Position numbers and translations under genes: made by a program. From contig JACGCN010000003.1 in the NCBI GenBank assembly GCA_014905825.1, positions 744,001-808,000 of the forward strand: DNA of 64,000 bases, written 5' to 3'. Of this stretch, positions 21,601 through 33,076 are shown in pieces (position 1 is the stretch's first letter; every line of letters starts with the position of its first letter). Below the pieces are notes generated by a model. That model ran no database searches. It was given only the letters and a program-made list of their open reading frames with translations, and was not told the DNA's origin. The DNA is from Lyophyllum atratum. Taxonomy: Eukaryota; Basidiomycota; Agaricomycetes; Agaricales; Lyophyllaceae.

Positions 21601-24314
21601 AGTGCTTGAGCATACTTGTCCAAGGGTGTGCAATGCAGCGTCTCGTTTGATAAGTGACGGATCCGACAGTCGTGATATGATCACCTGCATGAGTTCAGGG
21701 ACGTGAGGCAAGGCATCCTCTCCACCAACACATGTTAGTTCCCCAAGGCACATGAGAACATTGGCTGCGACAGTGGGATTCACGTCATTAGCTTTCTGGA
21801 GCAATACCCGGAGCATGGGAAGGGCATATGGCTTGATGAGGCGTTGTGTCGCACTGACCAACAGCGTCAGCAATCGTGTGCATTCCTCCCGATTCCGCCT
21901 GATGTATGTTGTCAGATGGCGACTTGCTTCAGAGCTAAATGGAACATACAGGACAGTCGAATACTCAAGCTCAGTTAGAAGTTGAATGAGCGCTTTGCGA
22001 AGTGAGGGCATGACATAGGCTGGATTATGTTTAGCTAGGCGGCCAATCAATCCCACAGCCGTCACTCGGTTTTCGAAAACTTCATCGTTCAGGGCGATGA
22101 ACAAAGACCTAACATTTTCAGCTTGGGCCAGATGTTTATCGAACCGTTCATGAAGCGACGAAAGGACTGTGTGCCTGATGGTATGGTCTGACAGGTTTGG
22201 TCAAGATGGGCGCACATAAAGCAGAGGTCGGAGCCTACCTGGGTCAGCTATACCGACTGTTAAGAGTTTGTCGAGTACGTCGCTAATAACCTCGATAGCA
22301 TGGCTGCTCGCTTGATAGCATATAGGATCGCGCACGAAAAGGCGACAGCAAGTAAGGGCCGCCGCGCGTCTAATTTCTGCATTGTCATCCTCCAGGTAGG
22401 GGAGCGCGCAATTGCGTACAAATTCGTTGAGGACGTGACCTGAGCATCTTGTTGAATGAAGAGCGTGAATATGATAATCAAATCCGTACCGCTGAAATCA
22501 AAGGAGCCCAGGGTGGACAGTGCCAGTGTCATAAGTTCAGGACTCTTTTCATGAACTACCACCTGTGATAAACGCGTCAAAAGGCGGTCATTGGAGATAA
22601 AAAAAGAATGCAAACTTGTGAGGCATTTAGATCACGACTTATTCCAGTCATTTCGGTGCGAGGAGCTCCCAATGGTCTATAAGGCTGGCCACTCAGGATC
22701 ATGGAGAGCAATTCTAAAAGGCGATCTGGAACAGGATTAGAACGAACATGGTGAGCTTGCAGAGGCAGGAAGTACCCTGGATAGTTTTCAGGAGGGGAGG
22801 TATGCATCGGGCGATTGCAACCAGAGCTTGTCGTAGTGACTCGCTCAATCCACAAGCCAGCATTAGGTCAAGTTGATCGTGAAGTAGTTTCGTCAGATTG
22901 GGACCGACAGCAGCTGCAAGCATGCCAACACATTGGAATAGAGGCTCTTCTGAAGGCGCGTTCTTTCTCCTGCGGATAATATAAGGGGAAGGTTCGGCAA
23001 GTTTGGAGATTAGCTTACCCTCGGCCTTGAAGGCCTTGTTTAATGTGCATCATGATAGAGTCAAGAAACGGCTTCATGTCACTACCTACCGCAGTGGCGG
23101 TGTGTCCAATCGCGATGAAGGCTGGATGGATTACATCTGAGTGAGTGCTATACACGCGGGCATCGGCGATTCTCACCAAAGGCGCGCTCATTCGGTTTCT
23201 CCAGTTGGGTCAAGAGGTGAGCCATAGCCTTGTGTAGGAAGTGTTCGGTGAAAGTTTGAGTATCGTAGGCGGCGAGCGACGGGATCATGGTGATGACCAT
23301 CTTGCGAACGAGCAGGTCTCGATGAGATTTAAATCTCAGGATTTGATCTGCCGTGTCCAAGAAGGTTTCCCGCATGAACTACACAGGGACTCAGGGCAAG
23401 GAACCCGACGAGCTCGAGAAGTTGACGTACCATGCCCGCATGAAGCAGCAGTTCACGATATGTGAGTAGAGACCCGTGTATAATTTCCGGCTGAGATTGT
23501 TTGAGTCCCATCTGTGCATCCTGAAGAATCTTGAATAAGTAGGGACTTCGTGTCTGACGCTCCCGCTGCGTCACGATCTCCAGACAAGCAGCGAGCAACT
23601 CGGCGGCCCCTTCCCTCACTATCAGGCGCTGATCGCGTAGCGGCACGAGGATATTGTCAAAGACAACGGCAATGTGGGAGTGGAAGTATGTCGGACTGTT
23701 TCGAGCAAGTTCCTTCAGGATCAATACCCCGGCGTATCTTGGAGACTCTTGCTTGTCTGGTTGCATCATCTCTATCGCAGCTGGCACTTCTTTGTCCATG
23801 AATCTCTCTCCAAATGCAGCCCCTCCAATTTCTGCAATTTGGCCAAGCGTTTTAGACGCCGCAAGCATGAGATTGACATCGTGGTTCGGTAGGAGATGCT
23901 TGACGTAGTTCCAGAAGCGGAAAAGATTCCGTTTTGAGTCAATGTTCTCCTCCCCTTCGACATCGAGCAAATGGCCTATCAGAGGGTGAGGACGACTATA
24001 GAGGAACACAGTTGCAAAACCACGGACTGATTGCCACAAGACCTCCAAAAGCTTCCGCACTGTTCTGGCTGTGTGTTAGCTCGAACAACCTGCGGTTGAT
24101 GTTATCGTCCCATAACTTCCCAGCAGCATCTGAAGACATTTCTGCGACGGCCGTAGATAGCTAAATAATACATTAGTTCACGTAAAGGCACAAGATAATG
24201 TCGCTGTACATAACGTCGCAGGTCCTGAGCTGCTGTAAGTCGAACATCGGCATTCTTGCTCTTGAGGTTTTGGAATATCGCTTCCGTTTGAGACGTCTGC
24301 ACGCTAGACGCCAT
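15637..24314 (-). CDS. TOR: Serine/threonine protein kinase TOR (target of rapamycin)
   Basis: Full-length PI3K-related kinase, the catalytic core of TORC1/TORC2 that couples nutrients to growth. It starts [18 protein letters not shown] at 24314, and HEAT repeats fill about 24.3-20 kb. The FAT region covers about 20-18 kb ([34 protein letters not shown]). The FRB domain follows ([20 protein letters not shown] at about 17715, then SRHFFTEKN). The serine that contacts rapamycin-FKBP12 is kept, so rapamycin sensitivity is predicted. The kinase domain has the lead-in [18 protein letters not shown], a catalytic loop [12 protein letters not shown], and the metal-binding motif [11 protein letters not shown] (about 16500-16400). 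It ends in a FATC domain, [14 protein letters not shown] then GWCAFW, with stop at 15637-15639. There are more than 20 short introns. Spliced length is roughly 2,400 residues, usual for TOR. One copy is present in this window. Confidence 0.97.
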
Positions 24315-24756
24315 GGTGTTCTGTGGTGTCAGTAGACGTGCCCTCACCAGCAGCCCCCGGATGCGGTATAGGTTGCGATGTCACGGTAATGTTGCGTCCG
24401 AAGATGTTGTGTATATTTGGTTCAAAGGCCTTTGTCCCTGGGTTCGGCAACTGGCCTCGCCCACATGACGACCCAACGTTTTCTCAACATATCATCATGA
24501 TCTTCTCAAGCATGACAAGCACAGTAACCTACCGCAGCAAGTGAATACCTATCCGGCATCGACGGACTGCTATGCCCTACGCGCAGGAGATTTGATGCTA
24601 CTTAATCTCCTGCTCGCTTCAAGATGCTGTGCCTCTGATCAATGATCATGACCGTTTCGCACGAGGCGCAGCTTGGGTATTCACTAAGTACAAAGCACAA
24701 GGGGTCAGGTTTTGGCGCCATCTGTTGCCTATTTCTAAGCCTTCACCCGGTAAGTC
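24315..24756. other. Divergent intergenic region, TOR / first DUF7330 gene
   Basis: About 0.44 kb separating two genes that start away from each other; it should contain both promoters. A segment near 24655-24675 (tttcgcacga, then ggcgcagc) resembles the region before the second DUF7330 copy near 26720, showing that the DUF7330 duplication included upstream DNA. Confidence 0.5.
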
Positions 24757-25838
24757 ATGATCCTCGAAAACAGAAATGGGGAGTTACGGGATCCACGAAA
24801 GGTACACAAATTCACGAACAGTACCTCGTATGCAGCTCTCATTCTGCCTTAGTCTCAGAGGATGGAAATCGAGCCGCCGCCATACACAAGTGACCCATCT
24901 GGACATGCACATCCTTCACCCGCTCACCGAGCTGCTGAGCTTACCAGGTCCTCAAACAAACCTCTCCCTCCAACGCATCCACATCCCTCACCACCTGGAG
25001 GACTTTCGTCACTTCCAAAGCAGTCTTCGCCACGTGCACCCCCCTCCCCTCGGCCGTCTGTAAGCCAGGTGCACATCCAGGAACGTGCCAACGAAATTTC
25101 TGGTGCGTTGAGCTTCAAACACCTCTCTATTCACCCGTCTGACATAGTACACCTGAAGGAACATACTACATCGACCCCAGCTTTCCCTCGCTAGGCTTCG
25201 ACGCGGGCCGCAACAAGGCACGAAAGAAAAGCCCTCCACATGCCTCATTCCGCACTCGGCAAGGCCCCATTTCGTTGGACTTAGGAACGACTGGAGATGC
25301 TACTGCCGAGGTTCCGAAGGCAAATGTATTGGTTTCAACTCGCTCAGGAAACATTAGCATTAAACTAGTGTGTACTTCATTCGTCCTTGATCCCAAGGCG
25401 CATCTCTCATTTCTATCTTCCAGATGCACAGTTTGCCTTCCCTTCCTCGGCTAGGTCTCGAAGTTCTCTCGCGAGGAGGTGAGTTTACACGTGGACTTTC
25501 CTTTCGTCCACAGCGATTGACGGGAATCGTAACCAGGCAACATTGTGTTCTTTATTCCCAAATCTTTCTCAGGCGTTATTCAACTTAACACCCGCAAAGG
25601 AAACAGACAAATTCTTCCCGCCTTGGCATCCAGCATGAAGGTGTTGAAAGAGTCTGACACTGAAGCTCTCATTCTGGTGGGAGACCATTCAGCGACGGAA
25701 TCGCGGGATGTGGATTTCTGTCAACTCAATACGCGACATGGTAAACTCATTGTGGGTCTGAGCGACATCGACGCGATCGATGTCAAGGTTGGCTTCTGGA
25801 AGAAGCTCTTTGGAGGAACTAGTGCTTCCGACGCGTGA
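24757..25838 (+). CDS. DUF7330-type protein, copy 1
   Basis: Five exons by my reading: 24757-24801, 24859-25102, 25159-25367, 25424-25478 and 25537-25838. Exon 1 (MILENRNGELRDPRK) joins in frame to RMEIEPPPYTSDPSGHAHP, a Pro-rich disordered region. The folded part begins TYYIDPSFPSLG and includes KANVLVSTRSGNISIKL, IVFFIPKSFSGVIQLNTRKG, DTEALILVGD and VDFCQLNTRHGKLIVGLS. It ends WKKLFGGTSASDA. The beta-rich GVI-L-TRKG / LNTR-GK pattern is that of the DUF7330 family, common in Agaricomycetes and of unknown function. No signal peptide or membrane segment is visible. It has a tandem paralogue 2.06 kb downstream. The internal ATG at 24862 is also possible, but the shared exon structure with copy 2 favours 24757. 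Confidence 0.78.
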
Positions 25839-26817
25839 TCCATCCCTGTGCAATTGATTCTGCTGCTGGCTCTGTAAATTGCCTTGTACACGTCTTCTAT
25901 GTGCCCCATGACACTAAGCTATCGAACCTTTACAATATAATGTGCGTCCTTTTATCGAGACCTTGTAGAGGTGGACGACCCCCACAGCATTCCTAGAATA
26001 ACATCACTCAGTGCATCGTGGACGCTTTGGAATTTGGATTCCAAATGACACGGACTGAGCTGCGTTATGTGCTTCTGGAGGTCCCTGTTTTGCTGACGCG
26101 ATGTCAGAGTCCTCCCCTTGACCCAATCAGCTTTTTTGCCCAACTAGCAACCCTCCACATTTGCGAGCCAGTTGGTGGCTTGTGAGTACACCCCTCTGGC
26201 GCCTGAAGTCTATGCTTGGGATTTGTGAACAACAACGATAAGCCGCATCGGCCCCATGGAAGATGTAATAGTCAGCTCGTGAAGCATGCGACGAAGTGAT
26301 CCGTCAGACGATGCTGATGTCTTCACGCAGGCTCTAAGTGTAAACGACACGCTCCATCGGAGTCCATCCATGTAAAATTGGTCTCTACATGTAGGATTTC
26401 GTACTAGATTATAAGTCATAAGTTGCACTTACACATGTACCAGAAACTTCGTTCGTCGAGTTAATTCGATATCTTTCACCGTAGCCATGGCAAAGATTGA
26501 AGCCGAGCGAAGCGGAGAGGCCTACCACCGTAGTCTGTAGCCGGCGGGACCGTGGGGAGTTGGAACTTGGGACTTGGGACATCTTCTCAGCAGCCATCAG
26601 TTCGCGTTTTTGGCCATGGCCAGTTCCTTGGCAAGTATACCGATTCTCCGCAGCCAGGGAACACTCGTATGGCATCGAAGTACCGCTATCCGCAGGAAAC
26701 TCGATCACTATGTCTCTTTCGCACGGAGCGCAGCATGATGGTTCACTACACAGCACTTGAAACATCCAGCTTTCTGCACGCTCCCAAGTCATTGTTTTTC
26801 ATTTAGTCCGATAAGCC
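25839..26817. other. Spacer between the two DUF7330 copies
   Basis: About 1 kb. The part just after copy 1 (ccttgtacac...acaatataatgtgcgtc) resembles the part just after copy 2, and the part near 26715-26740 resembles the region before copy 1. The spacer is therefore largely duplicated flank. No separate gene was seen. Confidence 0.5.
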
Positions 26818-27815
26818 ATGACTGTTCATCGCAGAGAAGAATCGCGGGTTCAACAAAAGGTACTTTAATCTGTAATCTTCATGCAGCTCTTACTCACACC
26901 TCGACTCAGGGGAAAGACATCGACCCTCCTCCATATACTAGTTCCCTTCCTGGACACGGAGCTTCCTCGTCCGCTCTTCGAGCTGCTAATCGCTCGAGCT
27001 CGTTGCAGAAACCTCTTCCTCCGCCACGTCCAGAACCCTCACCCCGACCGTCTGTAAGCCAGATACACATCAATGAACGAAAAGACCAAATCTCAGGTAC
27101 GTTGATCGTTCATTCACCTCTCCACCCATTATGCCTAATGTCCTAATGTTTCTGAAGGAACATATCATATCGACCCTACAATTCCCTCGATAGGTTTCGA
27201 TGCGGGCCGCGACAAGGCGCGAAATAAGAATCCTCCGCATGCCTCATTCCGCACTCGACAGGGCCCCATATCATTGGACTTGGGAACCACAGGAGATATC
27301 AGTGCAGCGGCTCCGAAGGCGAAGGTGTTGGTGAGAACACGCTCGGGAAACATCAACATCAAATTGGTGCGTACTTCGTTGTCCTTGATCCAGCGATGCT
27401 CTAGTTCTCATTTCTCTCCAGCTGCCGAATCCCCCTGTGCGTCCTCGACTTGGACTCGAAGCTATCTCGCGAGGAGGTAAATATACGTGACTTCCCTTCC
27501 ATCCGTCATAATTGACGCGATTCATGGCCAGGCAACATCGTGTTATTTGTTCCTAAAACTTTCTCTGGCGTCATTCACCTTAACACCCGCAAAGGAAGCC
27601 TCGAGTTTCTCCCTGCGTTGGCATCCTGCATGAAAGTGTTGAAAGAGTCTGACACAGAGGCCCTTATTCTCGTGGGAGACCAACCGGCAACAGAGACCCG
27701 AGAGATGGATTTCTGCCAGCTTAATACGCGAGATGGTAAACTCACTGCGGGTCTGAGCGACGTCGACAAGATTGAAACCAAGATCAGCTTCTGGAAGAAG
27801 CTCTTTGGAGGATAG
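26818..27815 (+). CDS. DUF7330-type protein, copy 2
   Basis: Tandem paralogue of the gene at 24757 with the same exon plan. Exon 1 is 26818-26859 (MTVHRREESRVQQK); a 50-nt intron leads to GKDIDPPPYTSSLPGHG from 26910. Later exons give TYHIDPTIPSIGFDAGRDK, KAKVLVRTRSGNINIKL, then NIVLFVPKTFSGVIHLNTRK, DTEALILVGDQPATETRE and FCQLNTRDGKLTAGLSD, ending WKKLFGG with TAG at 27813-27815. The residue aligned with copy 1's internal methionine is lysine here (AAA in place of ATG), so this copy depends on the upstream exon for initiation. The ending is shorter than copy 1 by about five residues. The function is unknown, but the frame is intact and the differences are mostly conservative, so it looks functional. 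Confidence 0.75.
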
Positions 27816-28278
27816 CAATGCCTCCGCGCGATGCCTATTTATGTGATTCGACTGATTACAGCTTCCTGTATACTACCTTGTACACCGTTTCCCACCAACG
27901 GCATCGGCCTGTTGAACCGTCACAATACATTGTGCGTTTCTTCCATTCTAACCTTGCCGAGGCAACTCTTTGTGTGACCCCTTCGACACCTGTCATTTTA
28001 TCGAGCCATTCAGTGCACTTCGGATCGCGATGGCTTGTATACTGGTGCTATGTGGGCGGGCGCGATATCCAATCTTGTACCTGCGGCCTACTATCACTGC
28101 GGTCTTGAGTCGTGAATGGCGACGCTGAGCCGTATCAGCAACCGCTGGAGGCTCATTATTTGCCAAATTTTCCCAAGTCGTCGAGCACAAGGCGATCAAC
28201 TTAACACACTGGTGATACATGTACAGATCTTCGGCCGAACTAAAGTCCTTTATCAACCCTCTTGAAAGTCGGAACGTC
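27816..28278. other. Convergent intergenic region
   Basis: About 0.46 kb between the stop of DUF7330 copy 2 (+) and the stop of the small secreted protein gene (-). It should hold two 3' UTRs. Nothing else was seen. Confidence 0.5.
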
Positions 28279-28509
28279 TCACTCAAACTCCGTCATCCGG
28301 ACCATCGGAACAAAGCTGTACCCGTCGTCCTTGCAACAGGTATAGCAGCTGCGGGATCCTACAAGGCTCCAGCCCTCGGGGCACTTCAAGTCTGGGCCAG
28401 CGCAGATTCTCAAGCAAGGTCCTGCTAGGATGCTACCGTGAGACGGCGCAGCGCCAACAACGCCTGCTGCCACGATAGCGGCAAAGGTAGTGGTGATCGT
28501 GAATTTCAT
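28279..28509 (-). CDS. Small secreted cysteine-rich protein
   Basis: A single-exon frame of 76 residues. The N-terminus MKFTITTTFAAIVAAGVVGA is a good signal peptide (basic residue, hydrophobic core, small residues before a likely cut near GA|AP). The mature part is about 56 residues with six cysteines in the pattern C-x3-C-x6-C-x11-C-x2-CC, a spacing that suggests three disulfides. It ends MVRMTEFE. I do not recognise the family. Small secreted cysteine-rich proteins of this size are common in Agaricomycetes and may act on hosts, competitors or the cell wall, but none of that can be read from this sequence. It borders 3.3 kb of gene-poor DNA. Confidence 0.72.
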   Translation of the reverse strand: MKFTITTTFAAIVAAGVVGAAPSHGSILAGPCLRICAGPDLKCPEGWSLVGSRSCYTCCKDDGYSFVPMVRMTEFE

Positions 28510-31500
28510 CTAGTGCGGAAATGTCAGCTGCTAAGCACCTGGCGGGGGACCATAAGACCCACATTGAGTATTATGCAAAGGTGGTGAACGAAGCAGGCAG
28601 TGGTAAAGGGATAATCAGGGGGTCTGTGAAACGGGTAGTTTGCAATGGAGGAGGAAAATTATCGAAGGAAGACCTACAGTCACTTGGGGGGAAGTGCTCT
28701 GAAGCGATTTAAGCACATAGATCAAGCTCTTATATCCTACGCAGACCCAGTCACGAGCCAGGATATGGTCTATAACGAGGAATGATTGCTATGGGTCGAA
28801 ACTGTGCGACCGAAGTACTACCATGCAGACTTCGAAGCTTGAGGGCATGACATTACCCATGTCATATTGTTCCTACTATTCCGGGACATGGAGAAAGAGT
28901 CGACATGATGCTAAGACTTTAATTTTAGGAATGGGGTGCGATACTCTCTTCGAGTCGATGCAGTTTTGGAAATCAATTTCGCCAATTTAGCTTCTTTCAG
29001 TGTACCTAAAGAGGCCCGAGGAGAATGCGGAGGAGAACAAAAGAGTGCGTCTAACTTAACCTGGGCTAAAAGTGATACTGGCCAACCTTAATACCATGTC
29101 GTTGGCATTACCCTGGACGTCATCGTACTATTGACCAGGCGATTCACGATAAAGTAGGTACTTAAAAGGGGATCGTAGCCCGTACGTGACATCCCTTGAA
29201 CACTCGTGCGATAGCATGTCACCAGATGACAGGATGCATGAATGATGTATGCATCGACTCTGGACAGATGTTGAACTTCAAGGAAGCCATACACGTTCCT
29301 TACGAGAGATGCAGCGATGTGGAGATAGCCTTGGTCCTCCTGACATCACAGTCCACTCGTCATGGTTCTTAGGATCGAGCCTACCCCCGTGCTTGTCTGG
29401 TACCCTCGACAAAGTGGGGCACCTCCCTGTACATCTTCATTCTAATATTACTGGTCTGCAAGCACCGTTTTCCACCTCTTCAGTTAGCACAGTCGCTCAA
29501 AGTTTATTTCTGGGCTTCCGACGATAAATCAGGTCCATGTGCGCCACACTGTGGATGGCAAATCTACGAAACTTCTCATCGCCTAACGAAAGGGGAGGGC
29601 TGTGGTACCACTGAGAACATGAAATGGAAGCTTTATCATGGGGCCCAATGATACTGGCGGTGGGACTTGGAGTGAGTCTGGATGAGTGAGTGGAAGCCGG
29701 TGGCGTCAATTGCCGCAGACAACAATAACACAGGAGCACCAGAGAAGATAAGATCTCGCTTACTCGGTTGAGTGGAACTTCAATCTTACTTGAATAGACG
29801 ACAGGACTCGAGGCAACTCTGATGACTAGACACTGTCGGCATCCAGGTAGCGTGCGAGTCAAATCTTGACTCCGTTCGGCACACCCAAGAGGTAGTGCAC
29901 ATGTACTAACACCGCCACAAGTTGATCACAAGCCTGCTTCAACATCCAAAACGCGTTGACCCCTTGCGAAATCCGACCAGGATGAACGCTTCAACTCTGG
30001 ACAGATGAGTAGTATAATGTTTAAGGAAGCTGCCTTCCCGTGCCAGTAGTAGTTTTGAAATATAGCTAGTATATTCATGATCGACTTGGGAGAAATTAAG
30101 ATACGCACGGACCTGGTAATCTGCAGGTCAGTCTGGAACGATTACAGAGATTATGTTTAATTTTGTCGGAGTTACCAATAGGGATAACCAAAGCGCATAG
30201 AATAGGGGTTGCCAGGCATCAATGCCGTGTGATGGTATCCCCCCGGGGAATGTGCGGGGGTGGGGGGGGGGGAATGGCTATTTTCCAGCAGGTACTCAGG
30301 GAAAGTTACATCACAGACGCGAAATGAAAGCAAGGCGTTCGTCTTCGTGACATCATGGCTTGATCATAGTGCCGATGCTAAATATATCCGACCCCTGAGG
30401 AGGTGTGCTAGGTCGTCTGCCGGCTGGAGCATTTTATTCGCGTCGTAAACCCAAGTACGGTCGGAGGCCAGTACTACGTTGATCCCGTGTCATTTGGGCT
30501 ACACAGTACATATGAGCGCTGCACGAGAAAGGAAGTCGACCAGCGTAGATACCCGCTAGCGAGTCTCGGTAGCATGCTCCTATAGTGCTCCTATTCTTTG
30601 GTAGAGGTCCTACAAATCGATGAAGACCCTCGATAGTCCTTAGCTGGGAGAGAAATTATGCGGACATTCAGGAATATGCAGCTTGGTAATTGCCCTGAGA
30701 AGTTGGCTTGATGTAAATTGAAATCCCAGGAAGGCGCAGTGAGTGGTTTGGTCTTGGCGGTAGAGGTTGGCGGGGCTCTAGCGATGAGCGCCTCGAGGTC
30801 GCTGAATGGAGACCCACAAGAAGTCGAGACCCGCGGACCGATGGGTGTGAACCCCCTGCAGGTTGAGGAGATTGTTCGGCAACGGATAAAATAAGAGACT
30901 GGCCAGCTGAGTCTGCGTCCGAACAATGGTCATCGGAAAATTTCACATGTGTCCATGTGGACCAATGAGTCGGATGACGTTGCAAAAGATACACGATTTC
31001 AGAGCTATAACTCCCCACTGTAACAAGCAAACTTCGCAGCTTCACAGCAGCCTAGCAGAACGATGGGAAGGCGCTCGGTAAGATTGGGGCGCCGTGCTTA
31101 TTGCTGTTGCATGACATATTTATTACCCTAGGCTGTCTTAGGCAGTGGGGATCATTGAATATTGACAAGATCCGAAGGGATACACATACACGGGGAGCGG
31201 ACTGATAGTTCAATGTCACCGATTCAACTTGATTGCCTTCACTGGCATATCGCATGGATGACTTTAGTTAAACATAACCAGCCAGCCTTGACGGGTATGT
31301 GGCTATATCCCGAGTGGGCACACCGCGGGTTTCCGTAGTCCAAAGCCAAATAACTCCAGGATACGAGACCGCAGGTACACCAGGTGATTGGTTGCGACGT
31401 GGCGATACAGATACCAGTCAACGTAGATAATTGATGGATCCCCAGATGATTATTGATAATGCAGCCGGTCCGTAAGGTGAGTCGGTTTCTTACAGGACAA

Positions 31501-31801
31501 TGCTGAATCGCTGGAGGACATGGCCATGCTGACCTGATATCTCCCGTACCCGGTGAACAATGGGGTAAGTTAAAAGCCTCGCTGTCGGCGCGTCAGCAGC
31601 GGGTGGACAGCCACAGGGCTTCGGCTGCCGGCAATTACCGAACAGGAATTGTTCATAAGCGGAAGGTGGTCCTGAGTGTTTGATTTCCCCAAAAATCGGT
31701 GTGCTCGTGGTCAGAGTCGCAGTCCTGCCTTTCAACCATCACCTCGTTGTTCTGGCCGTCCCTCTGTCTCCCCGCAAACACACCAGTTTCAAACCCCCAT
31801 A
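28510..31801. other. Gene-poor region, 3.3 kb
   Basis: No exon chain or recognisable domain on either strand. Short frames are broken by many stops. Two segments (near 29250 and 29990) share the words actctggacagatg and aaggaagc, weak traces of a diverged repeat. A guanine-rich run lies at 30255-30273. This looks like decayed repeat or transposon sequence, plus the promoter of the secreted protein gene at the left and of the Ser/Pro-rich gene at the right. Confidence 0.5.
30255..30273 (+). other. Guanine-rich run
   Basis: Five G, then T, then a run of about twelve G, in gene-poor DNA. It could fold as a G-quadruplex or simply be slippage; its exact length is also prone to sequencing error. 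Confidence 0.6.
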
Positions 31802-32610
31802 ATGCCAACCAAGGATTCGCCTGCTCGGCCAGGTCACAGGCGTACCGTTTCAGCTATGTCGGCCAAGGCTTACTTTACGACGCATACGGGGAACGCCTAT
31901 ACACCGCCGCCGCCGGTTCCAGCGCAGAACGTCTACGTCGACTTTTCCACGAACAGCACGACTAAAACTTCCTCACGAATCATGACTTCAGTGCGTCGGT
32001 CGATAGGGTCACTGCCCAAGAAAAGGGGGCCAGAGTCACCAGTGAGTCTTTAACCCCGCGTTTCAAGAAAGGTTGTTCAATGAAAGCGTTCTTTCAGAAA
32101 CCGAGCGACTACGGCATGGTTTCGACTCCGGCCGAGCGAACACTCCCCACGTCCACGCGATACCGCGACTATAATGATTCACCACGACCCACCATTGAGC
32201 AGATTGCGATGGGGCTGCATACCTCACGTACCCCACACCTTCGGCCCCTCAGCAGGAGCCCCAGCCCATACTCCCGTCGCTCCGCGTCACCTCTTGTACT
32301 CCCACCCCCACCCGCGCGTTCTTCGTTAAAACAGCCGACTGCTGCGAAATTCGCACAAAACACCCCGGCGTCCGCATCATCCACGACGGTGACGTCTAAG
32401 AACCCGCCTGCGCCCAAAGCGTCCACCAACTCCATCACCTCCATCAAGGTACGCATGGCGCGGTTCCTGCCCCGTTCACGGACCGCCTCTGCCCCACCAT
32501 CCATGCTCTCCTCTGCAACCTCCTCGCCTCGCGCGAGCGCAGAGTTTCACGCGCCGAAAAAGGCCGTCCGGTTCTCGACGCAGCTTGAGCCTGCTTCGAC
32601 GGAGGTGTAG
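31802..32610 (+). CDS. Disordered Ser/Pro/Arg-rich protein, function unknown
   Basis: Two exons split by a 56-nt intron (32042-32097). It begins MPTKDSPARPGHRRTVSAMS; upstream frame is open to 31676, but this ATG best fits a fungal start. Features are a basic patch with RRTVSAMSA (a possible kinase site), a run of prolines (YTPPPPVPAQ), MTSVRRSIGSLPKKRG, then a long Ser/Pro region (LRPLSRSPSPYSRRSASP; SITSIKVRMARFLPRSRT). It ends with AEFHAPKKAVRFSTQLEP; K-AVRFST resembles a PP1-docking RVxF-type motif. No folded domain is visible. It may be a regulatory or cytoskeletal adaptor; I cannot assign a family. Confidence 0.65.
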
Positions 32611-33076
32611 TGTTTCTCGTCCAGCCAGAGCGCGTCGCGGTGTTCTGTGTGGTTCTTCACTGGGTGACTTCGCGATACCCATTATCATTATTATATTTGA
32701 TTTTTTTCCTCCCCTCACTTGGAATCACGATGGTCATTTTTTGGCAAAATTATTATTTCACGCATGACGCATTGGTACCACTATACACTTCACTCATCAC
32801 GCCTCCTGTTGTAACACCTCGCACATACATAGTCCGTACTATACACACACTATTCTGTACCTCACACTATTGCAATCTTACTACTGCTATTTCACGTTGA
32901 TTTCACGAGCAATTCGCATCGCTGTCGGCAAGACACGTATCGTTGGCCCGTCTAAGTCGGCACTGCCGATTATGTAAGCAATTATTTCTTTCCGCCAGTG
33001 ACTGCAGTGGTGAACCAGTGCCTTGCTCACGTCCCTTTACGATCTCCTATAATTCTCATTCTACTACTGAGGCGCA
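32611..33076. other. Intergenic region before the DnaJ gene
   Basis: About 0.47 kb between two plus-strand genes. It is pyrimidine- and AT-rich near 32690-32760, consistent with a 3' UTR followed by a promoter. No exon was seen. Confidence 0.5.

Larger units (their letters stand above)
24757..27815 (+). repeat. Tandem segmental duplication of about 2.06 kb (DUF7330 gene pair)
   Basis: Start codons are 2,061 bp apart and exons, introns and both flanks align. Introns and spacer have diverged much more than the coding exons, so the event is not recent and the coding parts are under constraint. Confidence 0.8.

Noticed and set aside
26910..26920. Idea that DUF7330 copy 2 is a pseudogene because its internal ATG is lost
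   Set aside because: A short upstream exon with ATG at 26818 splices in frame in both copies, so no start is missing.
30591..31045. Overlapping minus-strand frames of 111-125 codons
   Set aside because: No recognisable motif, two frames compete, and neighbouring exons are lacking; it lies in gene-poor DNA.
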